A model generated the notes under the pieces. The model was not told the origin of the DNA. It saw nothing but the letters and a program-made list of their open reading frames with translations, and did no database searches. The position numbers and the translations under genes were made by a program. A stretch of 64,000 nucleotides of DNA, taken from NCBI GenBank assembly GCA_963801105.1, contig CAWDDH010000003.1:3472001-3536000 (forward strand), read 5' to 3'. Position 1 is the stretch's first letter. The number at the start of each line of letters is the position of its first letter. The DNA is from JAENVU01 sp963801105 (lineage in GTDB: Bacteria; Actinomycetota; Acidimicrobiia; IMCC26256; JAENVU01). Shown one piece after another: positions 25,251-34,395 of this stretch.

Positions 25251-26256
25251 TCAGGCCCCGGGAGTCGACGGCTCCCGCGGCGCCAGCCCGGCGGCCCGGT
25301 ACACCGCGTCGATCACCCGCATGTTCGCGATCGAGTCCTCGGGCCCCGTCGGGACCGGCCGGCCGTCGCGGACGGCATCACGGAAGGCCTCGAGCTGGTA
25401 CGTGTAGGTCGTGCGCTTCGCGCCCTCGACCCGGATCCGCTCCTTGGCGCCCCCGGCGCGCACCGTCATGCGGTATCCCATCTGCGGCCCGGTGGGGTTG
25501 AACACGCGCAGCTCGCCGTCGGTGCCCTCGACGCGCAGTCCGACCTTCAGCAGCGTCGAGGACCACAGCGCGGCAGGTCATCCGGCCAGTGACACCGCCC
25601 GGGTAGGCGAGCTCGGCGCGCATCCAGCGGTCGACGCCGGGTTCGGCGAGCCGAGCCGCCGCGCTCGTCACCTCTGGCTCCGCGCCGGCGAGCAATCGGT
25701 TCATGTGGATCGCGTAGCAGCCGGTGTCCATCGTGGCGCCGCCGGCGAGCTCGAGCCGATAGCGGATGTCCTTCGGTAGCGGCAGCGGGATGCACATGGA
25801 GGTGTCGATGTGGCGGACCTCACCCAGGCGCCCGCTCGCGACGAGCTCCACCATGCGCCGGGCCACCGGGTGGTAGCGGTAGTGAAACGCCTCCATCACG
25901 ACCAGCCCGGTCGTCGCGGCCGTCGCTGCGACCCGCTCGGCCTCCTCGGCGTTCGCGGTGAACGGCTTCTCGCAGAGCACGTGCTTGCCGGCCTCGAGCG
26001 CCCGCCGGGTCCAGACGCCGTGGAGCCCGTTCGGCAGCGGGTTGTAGATCGCGTCGACATCCGCGGCACGCACGACATCGTCGTAGGTGTCGAGGACCTC
26101 CGGGATGCCGTGCTTCGCCGCGAAGGACTCGGCGCGGGCTCGGTCCCGGGCGGCGACCGCGACGATCTCGACCCCGTCGACCAGGCGTGCCGGCTTCACC
26201 AGCGCCGGTGGGGTGATGCGCGCGGCGCCGAGCACGCCGATCCGGAGGGTGGCCAT
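25251..26256 (-). CDS. Gfo/Idh/MocA family oxidoreductase, frameshifted
   Basis: NAD(P)-dependent oxidoreductase. The N-terminal two thirds (26256 to about 25570) encode MATLRIGVLGAARITPPALVKPAR, YNPLPNGLHGVWTRRALEAGKHVLCEKPFTANAEEA and EAFHYRYHPVARRMVELV. The C-terminal part (GELRVFNPTGPQMGYRMTV to the stop at 25251) is in the next frame. Removing one G at 25569 restores a smooth junction (RMTCR then LWSSTLLKVGLRVEG). Corrected length is about 334 residues. TAGGGT (26269-26264) lies 7 bases before the ATG. Probably a sequence error in an intact gene. Confidence 0.83.
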
Positions 26257-26275
26257 CGCGAGCACCCTAAGCGGG

Positions 26276-27109
26276 CTAGGTGAAGCGGGTGATGAAGCCG
26301 CGCCGGCGGAAGATCCTCAACATGCGGACGACGAACCAGGCCGCCAGCACCGCGAAGCCCGCCGTCTCGGCCGCGGCGATCCCGATCTGGGACCAGTCCA
26401 GCGCGTGACCGTCCACGAGACCCCGCAGCGCCGCGAACGCGTGCGTCGTCGGCAGCGCGAGCGCGACCGGCTGCAGCGGTCCCGGGAGCGCGTCGACCGG
26501 GTAGAAGATCCCCGACAACGGCATCACCACGAACATCACGCCCCACGCCAGGGCCTCCGCACCGGCACCGAAGCGGAGCACGATCCCCACCACGAAGAGC
26601 GCGATCGTCCAGCCGACGAGCAACAGCACGGCGGCGATCGGCACGAGCCCCATGCCGAGCGACGAGACGTCGAACGAATAGAAGGCGAACGCGCCGATCG
26701 CCACGACACCGACGCCCATCGCGAGCTTGACCATGCCGAAGAGCGCGACGCCGCCGACGTATTCGACCTCGCGGAGTGGCGTGACCATCAGGTTGAGCAG
26801 GTTGCGACTCCACGTCTCCTCGAGCAGACCGGTACTGACCGAGATCTGTGACTGGTACACGACGTGCCACAGCACGATCCCGGCGATGAGATAGCCAGCG
26901 GCCCGGCCGCCGGCGGTCGCGTCCCCGCGCCCGACGTAGGTCGCGAGCGCACCGAACAAGAGCGCGTCGACCAGCGGCCACAGAGTGACATCGAACAGCC
27001 GGTGCGGGCTACGCATCAGCACGTACGCGTGACGACGCGCCACCCCGCGGATCCGCAGCCAGGTCAGCGCGGGTCCGTGGAGCCGCACCGGCGCGGTGTC
27101 GGCGGTCAT
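26276..27109 (-). CDS. ABC-2 type transporter permease
   Basis: 277 residues with six predicted membrane helices. RHAYVLMRSPHRLFDVTLWPLVDALLFGALATYVG, VSTGLLEETWSRNLLNLMVTPLREVEYVGG, and SGIFYPVDALPGPLQPVALALPTTHAFAALRGLVDG are the usual ABC-2 permease features of exporters for drugs, lipids or polysaccharides. ATG at 27109 overlaps the ATPase stop (ATGA), so the two subunits are coupled. The cargo is unknown. Confidence 0.87.
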   Translation of the reverse strand: MTADTAPVRLHGPALTWLRIRGVARRHAYVLMRSPHRLFDVTLWPLVDALLFGALATYVGRGDATAGGRAAGYLIAGIVLWHVVYQSQISVSTGLLEETWSRNLLNLMVTPLREVEYVGGVALFGMVKLAMGVGVVAIGAFAFYSFDVSSLGMGLVPIAAVLLLVGWTIALFVVGIVLRFGAGAEALAWGVMFVVMPLSGIFYPVDALPGPLQPVALALPTTHAFAALRGLVDGHALDWSQIGIAAAETAGFAVLAAWFVVRMLRIFRRRGFITRFT

Positions 27110-27883
27110 GGCAGATGCTCGGTCTGCTGGTGCTCGGGTGCGGGCCCGGGCGGCGGGCGGAGTCGGTCCTCGGCGAGGTGGAGAAACACGCCTTCGAGGT
27201 CCGAGCGCCCGAAGCGCCGCGCGACCTCGGCCGGGGTGCCGTCGGCGACGATCCGACCGGCGGCGATGAACACGACACGCTCGCAGAGCCGCTCGACCTC
27301 GGCCATGTCGTGCGAGGTGACCAGCAGTGCGGTGCCGTGCTCGTCGCAGATGGCACGGAGACCCTCCCGCACGCGGCGCGACACATCGGGGTCGAGCGAG
27401 GCGGTCGGCTCGTCGAGCACCAGCAGTCGGGGCCGGTGCAGCGTCGCGCGCACGATCCCCACGAGCGTCCGCTGACCCGAGGACAGCTCCGTGCCCATCG
27501 CGTCGGCGAGGTGCTCCACCCGGAACCGGGCGAGCCCGTCCGCGATCGCGTCCTCGGGCCGGGCCAGGCCGTAGAGGTTGCCGTACAGCCGCAAGTACTC
27601 GCGGACGCGGAGCCGCTCGGCGAGCGGCAGGTAGCCGGCTGCGAACCCGACCTCCTCCGCGGCGTGGCTGCGCTCGCCGGCAATCGGCCGGCCGCACACC
27701 GAGACGGTCCCGGCATCGGGCGCGACGACACCGAGCAGCATGAGCAGGGTGGTCGTCTTGCCCGCCCCGTTGGGTCCGAGCAGCGCGACGCGCTCGCCGG
27801 CGCGGACGGCTGAGGTCGACGCCGTCGACGGCGCGCGTGCGTCGGTAGTCCTTCACGAGACCCCGGGCCTCGAGCACGTCCAT
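27106..27883 (-). CDS. ABC-2 exporter ATP-binding protein, frameshifted
   Basis: Nucleotide-binding subunit for the adjacent permease. The start (ATG 27883) encodes MDVLEARGLVKDYRRTRAVDGVDLS; the Walker A (GPNGAGKTTTLLMLLG) and the rest, LSSGQRTLVGIVRATLHRP signature, Walker B LLVLDEPTASLDPD and the switch SHDMAEVERLCERV, continue in another frame. One extra C near 27808 explains the break: without it the join is DLS-VRAGERVALL, the expected family sequence. Corrected length about 258 residues. Confidence 0.87.
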
Positions 27884-27972
27884 GCCCGGAATGCTGACAG
27901 GTCCGCCCCGAGGGGGTGGCGGGTTTGGCGGCTCGGGCACCCGACGGTTCGCGGGCGCGAGCCGGCACGCCG

Positions 27973-27978
27973 TACGCT
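27973..27978 (+). promoter_or_regulatory. -10 element of DUF3817-like gene
   Basis: TACGCT 7 bases before the GTG at 27986; no Shine-Dalgarno sequence. Confidence 0.45.
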
Positions 27979-27985
27979 CTCGACC

Positions 27986-28318
27986 GTGCCCGACTACGCG
28001 GACGAGACCACGACCGAGCTCGAGCGCAAGGCCCACGCCCTGCTCTGGATCGCCGCGATCGAGACCGTCACGTACTCGGTGCTCTTCTACTTCTGGCTCG
28101 TCCAGCCCAACGTGGCCGGCAAGGCCATCACCGGCTCGGTGCACGGGATGGTGTGGCTGACCTTCTGCGCAATGGTGATCATGATCACTCCCGAGATGCG
28201 ATGGAGCCGGACGTACGCGGTCGTGGTGATCGTGCTCGGACCGATCGGCGGGATCATGGTGTGGGATCGCATCCGCCGCGAGGGCGTCCCCGAGGACCGA
28301 CGCAGTCGCGCGCATTGA
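27986..28318 (+). CDS. DUF3817-like small membrane protein
   Basis: 110 residues with three hydrophobic helices (ALLWIAAIETVTYSVLFYFWLV, GSVHGMVWLTFCAMVIMI, YAVVVIVLGPIGGIMVWDRI). The IETVTYSVLFYFWL and VHGMVWL segments resemble DUF3817 integral-membrane proteins of unknown function found across actinobacteria. The GTG start is supported by TACGCT upstream. A GC hairpin follows the stop. Confidence 0.65.
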   Translation: MPDYADETTTELERKAHALLWIAAIETVTYSVLFYFWLVQPNVAGKAITGSVHGMVWLTFCAMVIMITPEMRWSRTYAVVVIVLGPIGGIMVWDRIRREGVPEDRRSRAH

Positions 28319-28343
28319 CCGCTTGCGACCCCGACGGCCGTTT

Positions 28344-28365
28344 GGCGACGTCGGCCGGCGTCGCC
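28344..28365 (+). terminator. GC hairpin after DUF3817-like gene
   Basis: GGCGACG (28344-28350) pairs perfectly with CGTCGCC (28359-28365) around an 8-base loop, 25 bases after the stop. There is no T-run, so terminator function is tentative. Confidence 0.4.
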
Positions 28366-28655
28366 GAGCGGGGCTGCGCCTCCGGCTGAACACCGCCGTG
28401 TCGGCCGCGCGCTCTGCGAACCCTGACCACGGACCGCGTCTGCTTTTCTGCTCAAACCGGGCAAACCATCTGTGACCTGGGTCCGATGACCTGCCCGAAC
28501 CGCGCCGAACGCGCGCAAAGTCACTAGGGTCCGTGAAGCACGTCGGGGTGGTTGCGGAGTCGCCCCGGCTCAAGGTTTCCTACCCCGGTGCCGATCCCTT
28601 CCTTGGCTGAATGCCGGCCGATCTGGTGTCGCCCGGCCGTGGAGGGATGGGACAG
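28366..28655 (+). promoter_or_regulatory. leader region of CAP-domain gene
   Basis: The 337-bp gap 28319-28655 is the longest stretch here without a gene. After the hairpin it is less GC-rich around 28440-28470. A TAGGGT hexamer at 28525-28530 could be a -10, giving a roughly 120-nt 5' leader, unlike the leaderless genes nearby. The leader contains GGGG/CCCC pairing potential (28544-28565) but I could not match it to a known riboswitch family. A Shine-Dalgarno GGAGGG (28641-28646) precedes the start at 28656. Confidence 0.35.
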
Positions 28656-29822
28656 ATGCGACGAATTCTCGTGGCGCTCCTCGTAGCGCTGACGGCGACC
28701 GTCGTCCTCGGCACCGCGCCGAGGGCGCAGGCCTCCGACCGGGGCGCCGAGGCCGATTTCGCGAACCGGGTGAACCAGGTGCGCGCCGCGCACGGTCTCG
28801 GCGGGGTCGCGACCCACTCCGTCCTCACGGCGAAGGCCGAGGCCTGGGCCCAACACATGGCCGACAGCGGCTGCCTCTGTCACTCGAACCTCCCCGACGG
28901 CGTGACCGTCGGCTGGCGCAAGCTCGGAGAGAACATCGGCCGCGGTCCGAGCGTGACCTCGATCCACACCGCGCTCGTCAACTCGCCCCCGCACTACGCC
29001 AACATGGTCGACCCCGCGTTCCACTGGATCGGGGTCGGTGTCGCGTACGGCAACGGGCAGATGTACGTCGCGGAGGTGTTCATGGACGGCAACCCGCCGC
29101 CCGCACCCAATCCGCTGCTCGCCTTCGACACGAAGGGCCGAGCCATCGCGGCGCGGCCCCAGGGTGGGTTCTGGGTCATGTCCGGCAACGGCGCGGTGCA
29201 CGCCTACGAGGGGGCGCCCGCGTACGGCTCCCCGCGCTTCCCGGGCGACTACGCCCGCGACATCGCGGTCATGCCCGACGGCAACGGGTACGTCATCCTC
29301 GACGCGCTCGGTGGCGTCCACCGCTACGGCTCTGCGCTGTTCACGCTCTCGGGCGTCGGCGGTCCGTGGTTCGGCTTCGACATCGCCCGGTCGATTGCGG
29401 TGACCTCGGACGGCAAGGGCTTCGGGGTCCTCGACGGCTTCGGTGGCTACCACCGCTACGGCGACGCGCCCGTCGTGAAGAACCTCCCGTACTGGCGCGG
29501 GTGGGACATCGCCCGGTCGATCGCGTTCCGGCCCGGAGGCGGGCTCTACATGCTGGACGGGTTCGGCGGCGTCTGGGCACGCGGCGGCGCCTCGTCCTAC
29601 GGCGCGGCCTACTTCGGCTGGAACATCGCCCGCGACATCACCGCCTGGCCCGACGGCAAGGGCTACGCGGTCCTCGACGGCTTCGGAGGTCTGCACCGGT
29701 TCGGCTCGGCCAAGAAGCCGGCCAGGACCCCGTACCAGCTCGTCGACCGGTGGCGGTCGGTCGTGAACCAGGCCGGGACGTTCCTCGCCGTGCGCAACGA
29801 CGGCTTCCCGGTCCGCGTCTAG
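28656..29822 (+). CDS. secreted CAP (SCP/PR1) domain protein with propeller-like repeats
   Basis: 388 residues. Signal peptide MRRILVALLVALTATVVLGTAPRAQA, then a CAP domain (about 30-150) with HGLGGVATHSVLTAKAEAWAQHMADSG, GENIGRGPS, SPPHYANMVDPAFHWIGVGVAYGNGQMYVAEVF, then four repeats of about 45-50 residues carrying ARDIAVMPDGNGYVILDALG or close variants and ending HRYG. Extracellular; CAP proteins have varied roles and the target is unknown. The ATG at 28656 is chosen because GGAGGG sits 9 bases upstream; the ATG at 28647 directly abuts it. The stop touches that of the convergent MDR gene. Confidence 0.85.
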   Translation: MRRILVALLVALTATVVLGTAPRAQASDRGAEADFANRVNQVRAAHGLGGVATHSVLTAKAEAWAQHMADSGCLCHSNLPDGVTVGWRKLGENIGRGPSVTSIHTALVNSPPHYANMVDPAFHWIGVGVAYGNGQMYVAEVFMDGNPPPAPNPLLAFDTKGRAIAARPQGGFWVMSGNGAVHAYEGAPAYGSPRFPGDYARDIAVMPDGNGYVILDALGGVHRYGSALFTLSGVGGPWFGFDIARSIAVTSDGKGFGVLDGFGGYHRYGDAPVVKNLPYWRGWDIARSIAFRPGGGLYMLDGFGGVWARGGASSYGAAYFGWNIARDITAWPDGKGYAVLDGFGGLHRFGSAKKPARTPYQLVDRWRSVVNQAGTFLAVRNDGFPVRV

Positions 29823-30827
29823 CTATCCGCTGACGCGCACGATGAGCTTGCCGGTGTGGTCACCGGTGAAGAGCCGGTTCAGCGTCTCGGGCGCGTGCTC
29901 GAGCCCGTCGACGGTCTCGGTGGCGTAGGTGATCCGGCCCTCCGCGACGAGCGGTGCCAGGGCCATGATGGCGTCGAAGAAGCGGTCCACGTAGTCGAGG
30001 ATCAGGAAGCCCTCCATGCGAGCGCGCTTCATGATCAGATTCGGCGTGTTCCGCACGCCGGGGAGCTCGTCGAGGGTGTAGGTCGAGATCGCACCGCAGC
30101 ACGCGATCCGCGCCCCGACCGCGAGATTGGCCAGCACGGCGTCGAGGATCTCGCCGCCGACGTTGTCGAAGTAGACGTCGATCCCGTCGGGGCACAGCTC
30201 GACGAGTCGCGCCGCGACGTCCTCGGTCCGGTAGTTGATGCACGCGTCGAAGCCGAGGTCCTCCACCACCCAGCGACACTTCTCGTCGGTCCCGGCAATG
30301 CCCACCACGAGCCGGGCACCGCGCTCGCGCGCGAGCTGACCGGCCACCGAGCCGACACCGCCGGCGGCCCCGGACACGACGAAGGTCTCGCCCTCCTGCA
30401 AGCGGCACACGTCCTCGAGCCCGAACCAGGCGGTCAGGCCCGTCGCGCCGTAGATCGAGAGCAGGTCGGTCGGCTCCAGCCCCGGCGGGACGACGTTGGC
30501 GAGGTCGTCGGGGCCGAGCAGCCAGTAGTCCTGCCAGCCGGGCATCCCGAGCACGAGGTCGCCGGAGGCGAAGCCCTCACGCCGTGAGTCGACCACCTCC
30601 GCGAGCCCCGCGGCACGGACCACGGCCCCGATCGCGACGGCGGGCAGGTACGAGTCCTCCTCGCGCATCCACACCCGGTTCGTCGGGTCCACCGAGAGTG
30701 CGCGCACGCGGAGCAGGACCTCGCCGTCGGCCGGCTCGGGCACCGGCTCCTCGACCCGGGAGAGGCAGGCCTCGGTGACCAGGCCGTGCGGGCGGGCGGC
30801 GAGCAGGATGCGACGGTTCGTGGCCAT
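29823..30827 (-). CDS. NADP-dependent medium-chain oxidoreductase (leukotriene B4 12-hydroxydehydrogenase/YncB-like)
   Basis: 334 residues of the MDR superfamily without structural zinc ligands. ALSVDPTNRVWMREEDSY, PGWQDYWLL, YGATGLTAWFGL, the nucleotide-binding VVSGAAGGVGSVAGQLA, and VYFDNVGGEILDAVLANLAVGARIACCG are family markers. Likely reduces double bonds of enones or enals with NADPH. ATG 30827 is preceded by CAAGCT and a 6-base spacer, a variant of the local start-site pattern. Confidence 0.88.
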   Translation of the reverse strand: MATNRRILLAARPHGLVTEACLSRVEEPVPEPADGEVLLRVRALSVDPTNRVWMREEDSYLPAVAIGAVVRAAGLAEVVDSRREGFASGDLVLGMPGWQDYWLLGPDDLANVVPPGLEPTDLLSIYGATGLTAWFGLEDVCRLQEGETFVVSGAAGGVGSVAGQLARERGARLVVGIAGTDEKCRWVVEDLGFDACINYRTEDVAARLVELCPDGIDVYFDNVGGEILDAVLANLAVGARIACCGAISTYTLDELPGVRNTPNLIMKRARMEGFLILDYVDRFFDAIMALAPLVAEGRITYATETVDGLEHAPETLNRLFTGDHTGKLIVRVSG

Positions 30828-30934
30828 GGGCGCAGCTTGCCACCTCCTACGATGCCACCGGTGCGGCTCGATCCGGGGACGATCCCCGACCTCGACCGAG
30901 GTCCCGAGCACCACGACGCGCCAGGGAGCGAACC

Positions 30935-31771
30935 ATGCAGGACCTGAACGGCAAGGTGGCCGCGATCACCGGCGGCGCGAGCGGCATCGGACGCGCTCTG
31001 GCCGATGCCTTTGCCGCGGCCGGCATGGGCATCGCCCTCGCCGACGTGGAGGCCGAGCCGCTCCGCACGGCGGTCGTCGAGCTCGAGGCGCGCGGCGTCG
31101 ACGTGATCGGCGTCGAGTGCGACGTGGCCGACGCCCAGCAGGTGCAGGCGTTCGCCGCCGCGACGTTCGAGCACTTCGGCACCGCGCACGTCATCTGCAA
31201 CAACGCCGGGGTCGGCGGCGGCTTCGGTCCGGCGTGGGAAGTCACACCCGAGGGGTGGGAGTGGACCGTGAGTGTGAACCTCATGGGCGTCGTGCATGGC
31301 ATTCAGGCGTTCGTCCCGCGGCTCATCGAGCAGAACGAGGGACACGTCGTCAACACCGCGTCGCTCGCGGGCCTGCGCGGCTCGCCGATGATGGGTCCCT
31401 ACGTCGCTACGAAGCACGCGGTCGTGGGACTCTCCGAGTCGCTCCACCACGAGTTCGTGATGTCCGGGAGCACCGTGGGCGTGTCGGTGCTCTGCCCCGC
31501 GTTCATCCGGACCCGCATCGCGGAGTCGGGGCGGAACTGGCCCGCGCACCTCGGTGCGAATCCGACGCCCGAGGGCGACTCGCCGGGCATCGACTTCATC
31601 CGCAGCATGGTGGAGTCCGGCATGGACCCGGCCGACTACGCCGCCACCGTGGTGGACGCGGTCCGCACCGACCGCTTCATCGTCCTCTCGGACCCGGCCC
31701 ACGCCGGCGCGATCGCCGCCCGGCACTCCGAGACGCGCGACGGCGCGCGCCCCGGCGGGTTCGCGCTCTGA
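30935..31771 (+). CDS. short-chain dehydrogenase/reductase
   Basis: 278 residues. Classical SDR: cofactor loop TGGASGIGRALA, NNAGVGGG, catalytic Ser in NTASLAGLRGS, and YVATK with Tyr and Lys. The acidic residue after beta-2 (ALADVE) suggests NAD preference. Substrate unknown; the C-terminal extension after residue 190 (RIAESGRNWPAHLG) is common in actinobacterial SDRs acting on lipids or alcohols. Start ATG with GGGAG upstream, so leadered. Stops 7 bases from the convergent SMP-30 gene. Confidence 0.88.
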   Translation: MQDLNGKVAAITGGASGIGRALADAFAAAGMGIALADVEAEPLRTAVVELEARGVDVIGVECDVADAQQVQAFAAATFEHFGTAHVICNNAGVGGGFGPAWEVTPEGWEWTVSVNLMGVVHGIQAFVPRLIEQNEGHVVNTASLAGLRGSPMMGPYVATKHAVVGLSESLHHEFVMSGSTVGVSVLCPAFIRTRIAESGRNWPAHLGANPTPEGDSPGIDFIRSMVESGMDPADYAATVVDAVRTDRFIVLSDPAHAGAIAARHSETRDGARPGGFAL

Positions 31772-31778
31772 CCCTTCG

Positions 31779-32627
31779 CTACGGCAACCCGGCACCCGGG
31801 ACCTCGACGGGACAGACCTCGATCGCGCCGCGCATCGCGCCGGTCTCGGCCGGGTTGCTCGCATCGGCCGTGCAGACGAACAGCGTGGTGCGATCCGGCC
31901 CGCCGAGCATGCACGCGTAGGCGCCCCGCCGGTCCACGGCGACGACGTCGGTGACCTCACCGCCCTCGTGCACGCGCAGCACCCGCCCGGTCAGCGGGCA
32001 CGCGGACCAGATGGCACCGTCGGCGTCGAGACAGATGCCGTCCGGGACCGCGCCGGAGAGCTTCGCCCACTCTCGCCGGTCGGACAGGCTGCCATCGCCG
32101 CCGACGGTGAACGCGGTCAGGCACCCGGCCCAGCTCTCGCCGATCACGAGCGTCCCTCCGTCGGGCGTGATCACCGTGCCGTTGGGAAACCGCAGCTCCT
32201 CGGCGACGACGTGCATGCTCCTGTCCGGGTCGACGCGCACGAGGTTCGCCGTGACCGGATCGGCACCCGAGTCGAGGTCGAATCCGAAGTTGCCGACGTA
32301 GGCCCGGCCGGCGGCGTCGACGACCATGTCGTTGCAGTGCCAGGACGCGAGTGCGCTGAGGTCGGCCACCTCGGTGAGCACGCCGTCCGCGAACCGCAGC
32401 AGCCGACGGTCGTCCATCGAGACCACGAGCATGCGGCCCTCGGGATCCCATCCGAGCCCGGACGGCCGCTGAGGAACCTCGACGACCGGTGCGAGGTCGC
32501 CGGCCGCCGTGAGCGACCACACCCTGGCATCGTGCTGGTCCGAGAAGACCAGGTGCTCCTCGTGCCAGCGCGGCCCCTCCGGGAACCGCAACCCGCTCGC
32601 CAGGACTGTCGTCGTCCGCTCCGCCAT
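31779..32627 (-). CDS. SMP-30/gluconolactonase family protein
   Basis: 282-residue six-bladed propeller with a divalent metal in the centre. The expected ligands are in LRFPEGPRWHEEHLVFSD (Glu), SWHCNDMVVDAAGRAYVGNFGFD (Asn), LRFPNGTVITPDGGTLVIGESW and AVPDGICLDADGAIWSAC (Asp). The family hydrolyses sugar or other lactones; the true substrate is not evident. Adjacent to pirin on the same strand. Confidence 0.87.
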   Translation of the reverse strand: MAERTTTVLASGLRFPEGPRWHEEHLVFSDQHDARVWSLTAAGDLAPVVEVPQRPSGLGWDPEGRMLVVSMDDRRLLRFADGVLTEVADLSALASWHCNDMVVDAAGRAYVGNFGFDLDSGADPVTANLVRVDPDRSMHVVAEELRFPNGTVITPDGGTLVIGESWAGCLTAFTVGGDGSLSDRREWAKLSGAVPDGICLDADGAIWSACPLTGRVLRVHEGGEVTDVVAVDRRGAYACMLGGPDRTTLFVCTADASNPAETGAMRGAIEVCPVEVPGAGLP

Positions 32628-32656
32628 CGGGCGAGTCTCGCAGCCCGGCGCGCCCG

Positions 32657-33493
32657 TCAGCGGGCGATCGCGCCGAACTGCCCCGACTGGTAGTCGCGGA
32701 TCGCGGTCTCGATCTCGTCCGAGGTGTTCATCACGAAGGGCCCGTACCGCGCGACCGGCTCGTGCAGCGGTGCGCCGCCGAGCACCAGGTGCTCGCTCGG
32801 CCCGGCGCCCTGGTTCGTGAGCACCACCTCGTCGCCGTCGCCGTCGTAGACCCGCAAGGTTCCGTCACCGTCGCCGGCGAACGTGTACACCATCGCGGTC
32901 TCGTCGGCCGGCACCGCGACGCGCACCTCTGCGGCGGGTGCGAGTGTGGCGTGGAGGTAGGTCACCGGCGAGTGTGTCTCGACCGGTCCCCGCACCCCGG
33001 CGTGGGTCCCCGCGAGGACGCGCACCGTGGCGCCCTCCTGCTCGACGACCGGGATCTCCGACGCGAGGAACTCCTGATAGCGCGGGGCGATCATCTTGTC
33101 GGCCGCGGGCAGGTTCACCCAGACCTGGAAGCCGTGCATACGGCCACCGTCGGCGAGCAGCTCCCGCGCCGGCATCTCCGAGTGGATCACGCCCGATCCT
33201 GCGGTCATCCACTGCACCGCGCCCGGACCGATGCGGCCGGCGTTGCCCGCCGAGTCCTCGTGCTCAGTCGCCCCCGAGAGCATGTAGGTCACGGTCTCGA
33301 AGCCGCGGTGCGGGTGGTCGGGCGCACCCTTGCCCTGGCCGGGCTCGAACTCCGCCGGTCCCATCTCGTCGATGAGGAGGAACGGGTCGACGAAGGAGAG
33401 CTGCGCGGTGGGAAACGGCCGGCGGACCTCGAAACCCGCACCCTCGAGCTGTCGCTGCGCCGTGATCGTCGCCGTCGCCGTCCGTGCCGTCAT
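32657..33493 (-). CDS. pirin family protein
   Basis: 278-residue bicupin. FVDPFLLIDEMGPAEFEPGQGKGAPDHPHRGFETVTYMLSG, EHEDSAGNAGRIGPGAVQWMTAGSGVIHSEMP supply the iron ligands (His, His, His, Glu). Some pirins have quercetinase activity and others act as redox-sensitive co-regulators, so the role here is open. Start ATG 33493 with GGGAG upstream. Confidence 0.9.
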   Translation of the reverse strand: MTARTATATITAQRQLEGAGFEVRRPFPTAQLSFVDPFLLIDEMGPAEFEPGQGKGAPDHPHRGFETVTYMLSGATEHEDSAGNAGRIGPGAVQWMTAGSGVIHSEMPARELLADGGRMHGFQVWVNLPAADKMIAPRYQEFLASEIPVVEQEGATVRVLAGTHAGVRGPVETHSPVTYLHATLAPAAEVRVAVPADETAMVYTFAGDGDGTLRVYDGDGDEVVLTNQGAGPSEHLVLGGAPLHEPVARYGPFVMNTSDEIETAIRDYQSGQFGAIAR

Positions 33494-33573
33494 CGTGGCT
33501 CCCGTCTCGAATGTCGGTGTTCAACGCGTACAACCCCCGCTCATTCCCGGACCCCGACTACGTTCCGGGACCC

Positions 33574-34395
33574 ATGGACGCCGTCGCCTTCTACGGGCTC
33601 GAGGCCACCTCCGACCCCAACCACTGGCGGCTCCCCGTGGTGCCCACCCTCTGCTCGGGGCTCGGCGCCCTCTTCGGGGGCTGCGGCCTCGGGGCGTGCG
33701 TCGAGGCGCTCGAGCAGGTCACGGGCCGTCCCCTCGTCTGGGCCACGGGCCAGTACCTCTCCTACGCGCGACCGCCCGCCGTGCTCGACATCCGGGTCAC
33801 CGAGGTCGTCCGTGGCCACCAGATCTCCCAGGCGCGGGCCGTCGCGAGCGTCGACGGCGACGAGATCCTGACCGTGAACGCAGCGCTCGGTCGCCGGGAC
33901 ACCGCCCACTCCGGCCAGTGGGCCGAGATGCCGACGGTCCCACCACCGGCCGCATGCCCGCCGCGGATCGTCGAGGATCGGCACGAGGGCACGATCATGG
34001 ACCGGATCGACATGCGCCTCGCCGACGCGCGCACCTTCGACGACCTCGACGGCACGCCCGGGACCGGCCGGTGTGCGCTGTGGGTACGACTTCCCGGCCT
34101 GCTGGACCTCGGCCCGGCGACGCTCTCGGTCGTCGGCGACTACGTACCGTTCGGGATCTCTCAGGCGCTCGGCGAGCGGGCCGGCGGGAACAGCCTCGAC
34201 AACACCTTGCGCGTCGCCAGCCGCGTGCAGACCGAGTGGATCCTCGCGGACATTCGCGTCCACGCCATCGCGGACGGCTTCGGGCACGGCCTCGTGCACC
34301 TCTGGGCCGAGGATGGCACGCTGCTCGGCACGGCGAGCCAGTCCACCATCGTGCGCAACTGGCGCGACCACCCTCCGGAAGGATCCCGAGCATGA
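33574..34395 (+). CDS. acyl-CoA thioesterase-like (TesB-type double hotdog) protein
   Basis: 273 residues. CSGLGALFGGCGLGACVEALEQVTGRPLVWATGQYLSYARPPAVLDIRVTEVVRGHQISQARAVA is the first hotdog of the TesB/thioesterase-like superfamily; the second ends in WILADIRVHAIADGFGHGLVHLWAEDGTLLGTASQ, a typical TesB finish. The ATG at 33574 has weak GGGA upstream; an in-frame ATG at 33511 would add 21 residues and cannot be excluded. The stop overlaps the next gene (ATGA). Third thioesterase-like gene in the window. Confidence 0.78.
   Translation: MDAVAFYGLEATSDPNHWRLPVVPTLCSGLGALFGGCGLGACVEALEQVTGRPLVWATGQYLSYARPPAVLDIRVTEVVRGHQISQARAVASVDGDEILTVNAALGRRDTAHSGQWAEMPTVPPPAACPPRIVEDRHEGTIMDRIDMRLADARTFDDLDGTPGTGRCALWVRLPGLLDLGPATLSVVGDYVPFGISQALGERAGGNSLDNTLRVASRVQTEWILADIRVHAIADGFGHGLVHLWAEDGTLLGTASQSTIVRNWRDHPPEGSRA

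Noticed and set aside
28440..28655. c-di-AMP (ydaO) or other riboswitch before the CAP gene.
   Set aside because: The core ydaO segments that I know were not found; a leader is present but no known class can be claimed.
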